A stretch of 64,000 nt of DNA. It comes from Holophagae bacterium (lineage in GTDB: Bacteria; Acidobacteriota; Holophagae; Acanthopleuribacterales; Acanthopleuribacteraceae). The notes beneath the pieces are model-generated. The model saw nothing but the letters and a program-made list of their open reading frames with translations. It was not told the DNA's origin and searched no databases. Positions 45,252 to 54,503 of this stretch are shown piece by piece. The stretch spans positions 895,966 to 959,965 of the forward strand of contig JAJCXM010000008.1 of assembly GCA_029263455.1 (NCBI GenBank). The letters run 5' to 3'. How positions within the stretch are numbered: position 1 is the stretch's first letter; the number at the start of each line of letters is the position of its first letter. A program made the translations under genes and the position numbers.

Positions 45252-46025
45252 TTATTCGAATTGCACACCAAAACCCGAGTCGCTTCCGATCGCAAGTTCC
45301 AGATGTTCGGCCGCGCTGCAATTCAATGACATGAGTTCTTGATGATACGGGCTCAAAACATCTATGAATGGCTCAGGCATATTGTCTGCAAATAGAGCTT
45401 GACCGCTAAGAACTGAATTGGCTTCCTTGTCGTACAGATCGATTAATGACTGTTCTTGCGTGTTTTCTGCTGCACGCCGCAACATGCTCGAAAGCAGTTC
45501 ACGGGTTCTTTTGTTGAGTGCGGACGGCGTACTGGGTTGTGAACCAGATTCATAAACAAGCGCATACAAATAGACATACTCGTTGAGGCTCATGTTTTGT
45601 TGAGCGAGTAGCTGATTGCGCCGTTGCAGATATTTGCCCATCGATTGCGTGTAGTTCCAGACATGTTTGGCTGTGGGAACGATTTTGCGTATGTCGACAT
45701 GTTTGCCTTTACCATGTTCGCTTTCTAATTCACTCATGTAGTTTTTGAATTCCCCGGTCGGTTCACACAATGGATAAAGCGCTTGCCGAATCGCAAGGAT
45801 AGATTCCATTTGTTGTGTCGTTGGCGGGACTCCAATTTCTGGGACAAAATCGGCCGCGTCTCCCAAGCTAGCTTCGAGCGTCTCACGCTCTTGGATGGCA
45901 CTGCGAAATGGACCAAGGACAATCGAACTGCTTATGGTTAGGGTGATCACAGAAAGGAGAATCAGGCCTACACAACCAAAAAGACAACCCTTAGCCAATG
46001 TTCTTTTCTTCTTCTGTGGCGGCAT
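45252..46025 (-). CDS. Hypothetical single-pass membrane protein
   Basis: The 257-residue protein has a basic N-terminus (MPPQKKKRTLAKG), one transmembrane helix (CLFGCVGLILLSVITLTISS) and an alpha-helical external domain with SMGKYLQRRNQLLAQQNMSL and LSSMLRRAAENTQEQSLIDL. I know no family. The ATG follows GGAGG. It converges with the MFS gene. Confidence 0.78.
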   Translation of the reverse strand: MPPQKKKRTLAKGCLFGCVGLILLSVITLTISSSIVLGPFRSAIQERETLEASLGDAADFVPEIGVPPTTQQMESILAIRQALYPLCEPTGEFKNYMSELESEHGKGKHVDIRKIVPTAKHVWNYTQSMGKYLQRRNQLLAQQNMSLNEYVYLYALVYESGSQPSTPSALNKRTRELLSSMLRRAAENTQEQSLIDLYDKEANSVLSGQALFADNMPEPFIDVLSPYHQELMSLNCSAAEHLELAIGSDSGFGVQFE

Positions 46026-46101
46026 GAAATCCTCCTGAAGATTTCAACGACCCAGGATCATCGAAGTTTAGTTGACGGTTGATTTTGTTTTTTCGACCCC
46101 A

Positions 46102-46935
46102 TTACTCCGAAGACTTCTTGATCCAGTCAGTTACGGTGACAAATGTTTCTGATATGTTGTTGTGGCCGAGACCTGAAAATATTTCGTATTCGTATTTGTG
46201 GCCAGCGTCAATTAATTCTTGTAGCCTGCTGACAGATAAATCGACCGGCACACTTCCATCCTTGTCTCCAAATATCCAAAGCCCCGGAATATCTATTTTA
46301 GCTAAGCTATCACTGGGATTTGAATCTTTACCCAGGAAATCAGGCCAAATGTACTTTTCCTTTCTTGATTTCAGTGCTTCGTCATAGGTAGGGACCGACT
46401 CGCCGTCTTGATCGCTTGTGTATTTGCTGTAAATATCTTCTTCGCTTACCTTGCATACGGGACCGCTCCATAAGACGATAAAATCTACGTGGCTTTTTTC
46501 TGCAGCCAACGGCACAATCCATCCCGCCTGACTAATCCCAGTTAAACCAATAGGTAAATCTTTCGTTTTTGGATGCTCGCGTAATACGTTCAATGCGGCT
46601 ATTGAATCATCAGCGAGAAGAGTGATGTTTTTTTCGCTTACGCTTTGATTACCTTCGTACTCTCCACCCGAGCGACCGGCTCCGCGTTTGTCGTAAACAA
46701 GAGCAGCAATGCCATTCGCGGCGAAACGCTTGGCCAAATGCAAGTTCCTCGATTGCTTGCCTGAGCCGTGAACAAAAACCACCGCCGCATGCACCTTTTC
46801 GCTCTTGGGTAACACGATAGATCCAGCTAGCCAAACTTCACGGCTAATGAACTCGACTTCCTCAATTTCATAATCCTGGCCGTATACCAGGATGCTTCCA
46901 AGCAAAAAGAATGTCGAAAGTATGCTTAATTTCAT
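46102..46935 (-). CDS. Exported alpha/beta hydrolase
   Basis: The 277-residue protein has a signal peptide (STFFLLGSILVYGQD) and a serine hydrolase fold: oxyanion loop AAVVFVHGSGKQSRN, the GGE/GGR lid (DKRGAGRSGGEYEG), nucleophile GLTGISQAGWIVPL, acid in PGLWIFGDKDGSVPVDL and His in SGLGHNNISETFV. This is the BAAT/dienelactone-hydrolase-like esterase type found in the periplasm. The substrate is unknown. Confidence 0.88.
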   Translation of the reverse strand: MKLSILSTFFLLGSILVYGQDYEIEEVEFISREVWLAGSIVLPKSEKVHAAVVFVHGSGKQSRNLHLAKRFAANGIAALVYDKRGAGRSGGEYEGNQSVSEKNITLLADDSIAALNVLREHPKTKDLPIGLTGISQAGWIVPLAAEKSHVDFIVLWSGPVCKVSEEDIYSKYTSDQDGESVPTYDEALKSRKEKYIWPDFLGKDSNPSDSLAKIDIPGLWIFGDKDGSVPVDLSVSRLQELIDAGHKYEYEIFSGLGHNNISETFVTVTDWIKKSSE

Positions 46936-46987
46936 GGTTCACCCTGCGCCAAATTATGGTACCGAATAGTCCTGACCACTGACTATT

Positions 46988-47100
46988 GTGTTGAGTTGAC
47001 TGACAAATGGCATCCGCTCAATCAGGCGCGTTATTTTGATCAGTTGTCATCGTAGCGACGGCGTCTTGAGTCGTCAACAAAATGAAAACGTGATTCCAAC
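46988..47100. repeat. 113-bp imperfect direct repeat, copy A
   Basis: The sequence upstream of the Asp-box gene aligns without gaps over 113 bases to 50670-50782. The best matched core is TCATCGTAGCGA followed by GGCGT, and the ends TGTTGA and GATTCCA are also shared. The two copies lie in the same orientation on either side of the gene at 47230. Confidence 0.6.
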
Positions 47101-47229
47101 AAGTCTTAGTGTGTCATGCAGCCGAGAATCGGCATTCGCATCACTAGCTTCAAGTTGTGATATGTTTCATAAATTCACATCAATTACACGTTAGTTTCCA
47201 TGGACAAGGATTAGGGCGGGGAGGAATGG

Positions 47230-50200
47230 ATGTTTCTATTGAACGGAAAAACAATGAATCTGCTTGTGTTGTTCATGGCAGGCGCGATTAGTTGGGCACA
47301 GAATATCGACCAAGCTTTAGGCGTCGATCAGCGAGTTACCTACAGCGATCTGACTAAGTTTGGCCCCTGGGATGATCGCAACTATCAAGTCGCGCTTGAA
47401 GATCTTCAGGTTCTGTCAGCCAACGAGGCTGAATTGATGGATCCGATCCCAGTCTTTTTCCGTATCGAACTTAGGCGCGAATTCCCACACCTGCTAAAGA
47501 GCGGACCATGCCAGTATCCTCGAGCGGCTGTACCCTTGTTTCACCGTCGCTACGGTGGCTTGATCGTGGATGGCCGCATTCCCGACAAACGTGATCTAGA
47601 TCGCGGTGTTGTTCCTATCAACAACGAAGTCAAAATGAATCAGCTGCTTGGCGCCAACGAGGTGACAGTTGAAATCAATCACGCATTCCCTAATCGTGCG
47701 ATAGGCGGATCGAACAATAACGGCGGCCAGGAGATGTACTACTCAACCGACTCCGGCGCGACATGGACCATCCAAGGTACGTTGCCTAACACCTGCTGTG
47801 ATCCAACAGTGGGTTGGTCCTCTGACGGTACGATTGCTTATAGCGCCGCACTTTCGGGGGCGATCGGGGTGTCCTTTTACCGCTCCACCGATTTTGGCGT
47901 AACCTGGGGTGCGCCCATTGTTTTGACTGCATCGGGCAGTGACAAGGAGTTCTTGCACGTGGATATCTCACCCACATCACCTCATCAAGATAACGTGTAC
48001 TTAACCTGGCATAACGGAAACACGATGCAATTTGCGCGTTCGTTAGATATGGGTGTTAGTTTTCAACCGACCATTGCATTTCCGTCCGCACCCCGTGGCA
48101 TTGGCAGTGATATCACCACCGATCTCATGGGTAACCTGTACTACTTCTATGGTGCCTTCGACGAGCAACAAATAGTCATGCTCAAATCCACCGACGGAGG
48201 CGTGACCTTCGATTCACCAGTGGTGGTGGCCAGCACCAATGGATCCTTCGATTGGCCGATCCCAGCCATGGAATCGCGAAATGCATGGATCTATGTGGCC
48301 TGCGACGCTGACCGTTCTTCGGGTGCCTTCGACGGCAGTGTCTATACAGCCTGGACGGACACGCATATGCCTGAAACCGGTACTGCAGCCAACAACCACA
48401 CACAGATCCACGTAGCTTATTCCCGTGACGGTGGGGTGACCTGGACGGAATCATTCCCTCATGACACACTCGATGTGCTGGAGGTAGACCGCTTCAATCA
48501 ATGGATCACCGTAGATAATAATGGCATTGTGCATGTGGCTTTCTACGACACGCGCCATTCGACTGGCCGGACCGGAGTCGATTATTACTATTCGTTTTCG
48601 AATGATGGAGGCGTCACGTGGCATGATCCCGTTCGTGTCAGCTCGGAAACTTCCGCCAATCTAACTGACGGACAGGAATGGGGTGACTACAACGGTTTAT
48701 CGGTATTTCAAACGCAATTGCTCGGCGTCTGGACCGACAACCGTGAAGGACCGCCCAATAGCAAGGACGTCTATTCGGCCGATATTGTCAATATTGCTGC
48801 CGAACCGACTTTCCTCTTTTCAGCCCCCATCGACCAACTCAATCAGACCCTCTGTGCGCCTGGCTCATTGACTAATGTTGACCTGACTGTGGGGTCATTG
48901 CTTGACTTCATGAATCCCGTGACACTCAGCTTTTCATCATTGCCTTCCGGTTTCACCGGTAGCTTCACCGTTAACCCGGTCACACCGCCAAATGCCACGC
49001 AAATCATGTTGAGCGCCGATGGCACGGTGACGGCAGGGCAATATATTTTGACGGTAAACGGAACAGCAACTGGCACCGACGACAAACAAATCGATATCAA
49101 TGTGCTGATTCAAACCGGTGCGGACGGACCACCAACGCTCATATCTCCTCCTGATGGTGATCTCAATGCTGGCATCGGTACAGTTTTTCTGAATTTTGAT
49201 CCTGTTGTGGGTGCCACCGGTTATCACATCCAGGTCAGCGATTCGCCCGCCTTCGGGACGACCCTGTTTGATGAGGTCATCACGGACAACAGCTTTGCTG
49301 CTACCGGCATGATACAAGGTAATCTCTATTATTGGCGCGTAGCCACCATCAACAGTTGCGCCGAAGGTGCCTTCTCTGGGGTCTTTAGCTTTACCGCCAA
49401 TGCGGAATTCGTTTTCTTGGTTGACCAAGATGATAATAGTCCGGATGTGCTCAGCTACTATGTGGACACCCTCACCGAGCTGGCTGTTTCCTACAAGCTT
49501 CACGATGCGTCAGCACAGGGAAAGCCTACTCTGGTCGATATGACAGGGCACCCTGTAGTCATTTGGTTTTCCGGTGACCGTTTCTCGGGACCCGACGCTG
49601 CTGACGGTACGGAGCTAGGTCAGTATCTGGACAATGGCGGCCGGCTATTCTTATCTTCCCAGGACTACCTGTATCCATTCCGTCCTGATGTACCGGCGTT
49701 CGGTGATAATTACTTGGGCTTAGGCACAATAACTAATGATGGCGGGGATTATACTTCGGTGGATCCTGCAGCCCTCGGCTTGTTCGATGGTCTAGGTAAC
49801 ATGCCGCTAAACTATTTACACACCGATTACTCCGATAATGTTGGCCCCAACGGCAATGGGAGCCTGGATCTGGTAGGTGATAATCTGAATGGCGCAGCCG
49901 TGGTAACCGATAAAACAGTCTTCTTTGGCTTCCCATTCACTGCGATTGCCAACAACAGCAGCCGCGGCGCCAATACGTCGCAAAATGGAACTGATGTCAT
50001 GGAGCGTATCCTCAGTTATCTGGCTGGCTGTGACGTTGATCTCACCGTCGATGCTGGACCCGATCTCTTTAGCTGCAGTGGAAGCATAAATCTCCTGGCC
50101 ACTCCTGCTAATCAACAGGGAACGGTCAACTACTCCTGGCAACCTGCGGGCCTGCTCAACGACCCCATGATTGCCAATCCGGTGGCTACGGTCGCTGCTG

Positions 50201-50403
50201 AGACTGTCTTTACGGTTACCATCACGGACGATCGCGGCTGCCCGGTCTCCGATTCAGTTTTAGTCAGTCCTCTGTTGATTTACAGCCCAGACATGTTGAC
50301 ATTCTGGACCACAAACAATGCTGCAAGCGATATCAACGGCGACGGTCAGGTGGACATTACTGACTACACAGAAATGGTCACCAATTCCGGGTCTTGTCCC
50401 TAA
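47230..50403 (+). CDS. Large secreted Asp-box protein with FN3-like, PKD-like and dockerin-like ends
   Basis: The 1057-residue protein starts with a leader (NLLVLFMAGAISWAQ). At least six Asp-box/BNR motifs (STDSGATWTIQG, STDFGVTWGAP, SLDMGVSFQP, STDGGVTFDSP, SRDGGVTWTES, SNDGGVTWHDP) indicate a sialidase-type six-bladed propeller at about 150-540, although the Arg triad of true sialidases cannot be assigned. After it come an Ig-like part, a fibronectin-III-like domain (about 640-720), a GATase-like module (NGGRLFLSSQDYLYPF), a PKD-like domain and a C-terminal EF-hand/dockerin-like loop (DINGDGQVDITDYTEMV). It is likely secreted, binding or cutting glycans or attached to a surface. GGGGAGG precedes the ATG. 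Confidence 0.88.
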   Translation: MFLLNGKTMNLLVLFMAGAISWAQNIDQALGVDQRVTYSDLTKFGPWDDRNYQVALEDLQVLSANEAELMDPIPVFFRIELRREFPHLLKSGPCQYPRAAVPLFHRRYGGLIVDGRIPDKRDLDRGVVPINNEVKMNQLLGANEVTVEINHAFPNRAIGGSNNNGGQEMYYSTDSGATWTIQGTLPNTCCDPTVGWSSDGTIAYSAALSGAIGVSFYRSTDFGVTWGAPIVLTASGSDKEFLHVDISPTSPHQDNVYLTWHNGNTMQFARSLDMGVSFQPTIAFPSAPRGIGSDITTDLMGNLYYFYGAFDEQQIVMLKSTDGGVTFDSPVVVASTNGSFDWPIPAMESRNAWIYVACDADRSSGAFDGSVYTAWTDTHMPETGTAANNHTQIHVAYSRDGGVTWTESFPHDTLDVLEVDRFNQWITVDNNGIVHVAFYDTRHSTGRTGVDYYYSFSNDGGVTWHDPVRVSSETSANLTDGQEWGDYNGLSVFQTQLLGVWTDNREGPPNSKDVYSADIVNIAAEPTFLFSAPIDQLNQTLCAPGSLTNVDLTVGSLLDFMNPVTLSFSSLPSGFTGSFTVNPVTPPNATQIMLSADGTVTAGQYILTVNGTATGTDDKQIDINVLIQTGADGPPTLISPPDGDLNAGIGTVFLNFDPVVGATGYHIQVSDSPAFGTTLFDEVITDNSFAATGMIQGNLYYWRVATINSCAEGAFSGVFSFTANAEFVFLVDQDDNSPDVLSYYVDTLTELAVSYKLHDASAQGKPTLVDMTGHPVVIWFSGDRFSGPDAADGTELGQYLDNGGRLFLSSQDYLYPFRPDVPAFGDNYLGLGTITNDGGDYTSVDPAALGLFDGLGNMPLNYLHTDYSDNVGPNGNGSLDLVGDNLNGAAVVTDKTVFFGFPFTAIANNSSRGANTSQNGTDVMERILSYLAGCDVDLTVDAGPDLFSCSGSINLLATPANQQGTVNYSWQPAGLLNDPMIANPVATVAAETVFTVTITDDRGCPVSDSVLVSPLLIYSPDMLTFWTTNNAASDINGDGQVDITDYTEMVTNSGSCP

Positions 50404-50840
50404 TGGGTTCTTAGCGTTCACGCAATGGCGGTGAGCAAGCCGCCATTGCCTGGATACCAATCGTGACGGATTGCTGGGCAGAAATGACGGAACCAGTGAG
50501 GCACCATTATTGCCCATAGACGATGATCGAAGTGACTTGTCTGTGAATCAAATTAAGGGGTAAAGGACAACGGCTTACAAGTTTTGGGCCGTGATGTGCT
50601 GCTGAAGCTTGCGAATGTGATCGTCATTGCGGCTAGGTGCTTCGTTATAAACCTGACCACCTAAGATCATGTTGATTTGACTTGATAAATAGGCTCGGAT
50701 TTATGGGGCGTGACGACTTTTATCAGTATTCATCGTAGCGATGGCGTATTCAGTAGTCAATGAGAAGAAAACTGGATTCCAGCTGGCAGCCCATTCTGTC
50801 CTCCGAATACGATCACTGACAGATGAGAGCTCTCGTAGGG
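50404..50840. other. Intergenic region between Asp-box and LVIVD genes
   Basis: This stretch of 437 bases separates convergent genes. It holds copy B of the 113-bp repeat. A 31-codon minus-strand open frame lies at 50575-50670; it starts inside the edge of the repeat and has no recognisable domain. I found no strong terminator hairpin. Confidence 0.5.
50670..50782. repeat. 113-bp imperfect direct repeat, copy B
   Basis: This is the partner of 46988-47100, in the same orientation and about 3.7 kb away. The highest identity is in 50729-50760. It lies just after the Asp-box gene and before the end of the LVIVD operon on the opposite strand. Confidence 0.6.
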
Positions 50841-53800
50841 CTACAGATGAGAGTCACTATGCAGGAGTTCGCTGCTTTTTTCGATAGCTTCGAGTCTTTG
50901 GGCGAGGTTATTGTTCGAGTGATCAGATTGCTTTTGCCATGTCTGCATTAAGTCAGAGAGGTCTGTATCCAACTGCGCTTTCAAGACCCGATGTCGCGTG
51001 TCCAGTTCCTGTACGGCCGCGATCAGAGGCGCAGTCAGCTTTTGGTACTGGATGAATTTGTATCCGCGGGAGTCCGTTCCGACAAGGTCGGGGAAGACCG
51101 CCTCAACCTCTTGTGCGATCAGACCCACTTGTGGGCCCGGTGCATAGCTTTGTTCGCGGATTCCTTCGGTCCAATCAAAGCTGACGGCGTTGAGAGTTGC
51201 AAGTTTCTCTAGTGCTCCAGAAATAGGATGCAGATTCTTCTTGAGCCTGCGATCGGAGCTACAACCAGCGCAGCTACCGCCTATGATTAAGTCGCCGTTG
51301 ACAGCCAAATCACTGGCGATACCGACATCGCCATCAGAGAAAATACCGCCAGCACCGACATTGATCCCACCTGTGACCTGTAATTGCCCTTGGATGTGGA
51401 TGTCGTTCTTGACTTGGATTTGCCCTGCATCCAATGAGTGAGCTGTGACTGCTACCATCTCGGCACCGGATATATCGAACACTCTCAGATCATCAGTTTC
51501 ATCATCCACCACATAAGCATAGCTGCCAGAAACAAAGATGGAACGGCAGTGTGTCCCGATGGCCACAATGCCCACCAGCCAGGGGGAACTTGGGTCCGAT
51601 ACGTCGATGACTCTGAGTTCGTCGGATCCGTAGTCGATTACATAGGCGTATTTGCCTGCAATATGCACAGCAAAAGGGGTTCCGCCCATGGTCAGGCTGC
51701 CGGTCACGCTGGGATTACTCGGGTCTGATATGTCGACCACTCTCAGCGCATTCGAATCCCGGTCGATCACATAAGCATAGCGCCCAGATACATAGACTGA
51801 CGTCGGCACGGTGCCAAAATTTAATGTTCCAACCAGGTTGGGCGAAGTCGGATCCGAAACATCGACCACAAATAGATCCGTTGATGATAGATCAACGATG
51901 TAGGCATACCGTCCGGAAACAAAAACTCTGTATGGTCTTACGCCTATGCTCAAACTACCGGCGAGGCTGGGCGTGCTCGGATCAGTGATGTCAATGACGC
52001 GCAAGCTTGGCGGGTCAGTATCGCCCACGTAGGCATATCGCCCAGATACAAACACCGATCTTGGCTCACCGCCGGTGTTAAGACTGCCTGCGAGGCTGGG
52101 TGCGCTTGGGTCCGAAACATCGATCACGTGCAGGTCATCATCCAGTGGGTCGATGACGTACGCGTATCGGCCCGCTACGAAAACCTGAATTGGATATGTG
52201 CCAATGACCAAGCTACCCAAGGCGACCGGAGCCTCTGGATTACTGATATCAATGATTCTCAAGTCTTCAGAGCCAATATCGGCGATGTAAGCATATTCTC
52301 CCGATACGACTATTGACCACGGAACAGGGCCCACTCCCAAGCTACCGACCAACTCGGGGTTTCCGGGTGTCTGACTCAAACTACTGCCGTCCGCTATGGC
52401 TAACGTGCCGGCGACTCCCAGATTGCCATCTGAGAAGATGCCTCCCGCACCGATATTTAGTCCACCTGCTATGTGGAGGTTTCCTTGAGCGTTGATGTCG
52501 TACCGGGCTTGCAGCGTGCCAACTTCGAGCGCGTGTGCCGTCACAGAAGTCGCCTCTAAACCTGATAGTTCAATCACCTTCAGATCGCCAGCTGCTTGAT
52601 CCACGACATATGCGAAATGACCAGAAACAACGATAGCGGTCGGAGAATTGCCGATAATCAAACTGCCCATCAGAACGGGTGTGATTGGGTTGAATAAGTC
52701 GATCACCTTCAAATCTGTTGATCCGCTATCAACGACGAATGCGTAACGCCCAGACACATATATGGACTCGGGCGACGAGCCCAAAGCGATCGCGCCTATT
52801 AGGCTAGGAGCTCCGGGGTCCGCCACATCGATCACTTTCAGATCGTCGGAGCCTTGATCTACCACAATGACATAGCGGCCAGATACGGCGATACCTGTGG
52901 GGCTCGACCCTATTGGCAGGCTGCCGATCTGGGTTGGCGCTGCGGGATTGACCAAATCCAAGACCACCAGTTCTGCCGAATCTTGATCGACCACATACAG
53001 ATGCCGACCCATCATCGCCATCGAAATGGGTCCGGCTCCGATGCCAAGTGTGCCGATCAACTGAGGTCTGGCGGGATCAGCCACATCAATAACAAATAGT
53101 GCTTCGGCGCCTCCACCACTTACATACACGTAATGCCCGGAAACGGCCAAAGAAAGTGGAAATGGGTCTACGGGGAAACTGCTAATCAGTGCGGGTGAAC
53201 TTGGCTTGGATATGTCGATGACCTTTAAGTCATCGCTGCCTCGATCGATCACGTAGGCGTAGCGACCTGAAACGACCATCGAAACAGGGTCCGTTCCAAT
53301 AATCCTACTACCAATAAGTGTTGGTACGTTTGAATTTGATACGTCAATCACTTTGAAATCATCGGTGGCGGAATCAATCACATAGGCATAGCGCCCGGAA
53401 ACGGCCACAGCACTTGGCGTTCCGCCTATGACAAGACTGCCAGCTAGAAGCGGGTTGTTGGGTGACAGAAGTATATTGCCTCCCAAACATTGAATCGCGT
53501 TGTTGTTCATGCTAATAGATGTGTCAGCATCCAACGTCAAACTGTTGTTGAACTTGCCGAAGTCAAGTGAATCGTCTTGGATCGCGCCCTCGATTGTGAG
53601 CGTGTCACTAGACAGGGACGTTGAAATGTTGCCGGTTCCAACCACTGATAGCGTGTCGGATAGCCCGTCTGCCGTGGTCGTCCCGCTGTCTGCTATCATG
53701 GTTGCGAAGAGATTCTGCAATTCATTAGAGGTGGATCCATCTCCTTCAACGACAATACCCGATCCCGAAATCGCCAATGTATCGCCAACGATACTGGTGG

Positions 53801-54503
53801 AAACACTTCCGCTTCCCATGACGGTCAGCGTGCTATTGGGTGTATTCGCCGTCGTGTTTCCTGAATCCGATTGCAACGTCGCAAACAAATTTTGATCAGC
53901 TCCCGCAGCCACCGGCTCGCCGGACCACTCACCGGAACTGCTGATAACAGGTCCATATCCCTCTATTGAGTAACTGGTTGCCTTAACGTCAAGACTGGTT
54001 ACGTTACCGGCCAAGTAGTTTGCGATTTGCGCGAGATAGGCACCGTCGACCCCTGGTAGCATGAGCTTAAGCAAGGCACCGACCTCTTCGATAGGTTGCT
54101 CGTATCGAATGGATTTTCGGCGAGGAAAGATGGTCGATTCGAATAAAACGGTTTCCTTGTCCAGAATGCGTACGTGAGCCAAACCTCTATTTGCAATTTC
54201 TATGGGAAGTTCTCCTCGAGTTGCTCCCAATAAGAGGATCGGCCAGTCGTCGATCCAAATGACTTTCTCGTTGTATTCGAGAAAAACAATTTCGCCGTCT
54301 GGCTCATAACGGTATTCAATCGCGAGCCAAATATCACTGGCGGGCCGCCAATCTTGGGTAGTCACTAAGTCTTTGTCTAATAACAACGGTATGACTGAGC
54401 GGTTGTCGCCGGTTGAATCGCTTTGACTTTGACCGTAGAGGCAGATGGTTGGCTGAACAAACACAAATAGTATGAGTAATGGTAGGGCTATTTTGTGGGT
54501 CAT
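50841..54503 (-). CDS. Giant LVIVD-repeat protein with S74 chaperone (second of the pair)
   Basis: The 1220-residue exported protein (leader ending near CLYGQ) starts with the domain shared with 40493 and 54500 (LPGVDGAYLAQIANYLAGNV, about 30-205). Two repeats of NLFATLQSDSGNTT type follow. Then come 14 LVIVD-type units of about 43 residues (for example VSGRYAYVIDRGSDDLKVID), split into two blocks of seven by a tail-fibre-like linker (GGLNIGAGGIFSDGNLGVAG). The end has another such linker, a GSCAGCSSDRRLKKN block, the S74 chaperone and a coiled coil. Each block of seven should close as one seven-bladed propeller. Its ATG overlaps the stop of the upstream paralogue by four bases, so they are made together, probably as a surface fibre or assembly. 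Confidence 0.9.
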   Translation of the reverse strand: MTHKIALPLLILFVFVQPTICLYGQSQSDSTGDNRSVIPLLLDKDLVTTQDWRPASDIWLAIEYRYEPDGEIVFLEYNEKVIWIDDWPILLLGATRGELPIEIANRGLAHVRILDKETVLFESTIFPRRKSIRYEQPIEEVGALLKLMLPGVDGAYLAQIANYLAGNVTSLDVKATSYSIEGYGPVISSSGEWSGEPVAAGADQNLFATLQSDSGNTTANTPNSTLTVMGSGSVSTSIVGDTLAISGSGIVVEGDGSTSNELQNLFATMIADSGTTTADGLSDTLSVVGTGNISTSLSSDTLTIEGAIQDDSLDFGKFNNSLTLDADTSISMNNNAIQCLGGNILLSPNNPLLAGSLVIGGTPSAVAVSGRYAYVIDSATDDFKVIDVSNSNVPTLIGSRIIGTDPVSMVVSGRYAYVIDRGSDDLKVIDISKPSSPALISSFPVDPFPLSLAVSGHYVYVSGGGAEALFVIDVADPARPQLIGTLGIGAGPISMAMMGRHLYVVDQDSAELVVLDLVNPAAPTQIGSLPIGSSPTGIAVSGRYVIVVDQGSDDLKVIDVADPGAPSLIGAIALGSSPESIYVSGRYAFVVDSGSTDLKVIDLFNPITPVLMGSLIIGNSPTAIVVSGHFAYVVDQAAGDLKVIELSGLEATSVTAHALEVGTLQARYDINAQGNLHIAGGLNIGAGGIFSDGNLGVAGTLAIADGSSLSQTPGNPELVGSLGVGPVPWSIVVSGEYAYIADIGSEDLRIIDISNPEAPVALGSLVIGTYPIQVFVAGRYAYVIDPLDDDLHVIDVSDPSAPSLAGSLNTGGEPRSVFVSGRYAYVGDTDPPSLRVIDITDPSTPSLAGSLSIGVRPYRVFVSGRYAYIVDLSSTDLFVVDVSDPTSPNLVGTLNFGTVPTSVYVSGRYAYVIDRDSNALRVVDISDPSNPSVTGSLTMGGTPFAVHIAGKYAYVIDYGSDELRVIDVSDPSSPWLVGIVAIGTHCRSIFVSGSYAYVVDDETDDLRVFDISGAEMVAVTAHSLDAGQIQVKNDIHIQGQLQVTGGINVGAGGIFSDGDVGIASDLAVNGDLIIGGSCAGCSSDRRLKKNLHPISGALEKLATLNAVSFDWTEGIREQSYAPGPQVGLIAQEVEAVFPDLVGTDSRGYKFIQYQKLTAPLIAAVQELDTRHRVLKAQLDTDLSDLMQTWQKQSDHSNNNLAQRLEAIEKSSELLHSDSHL

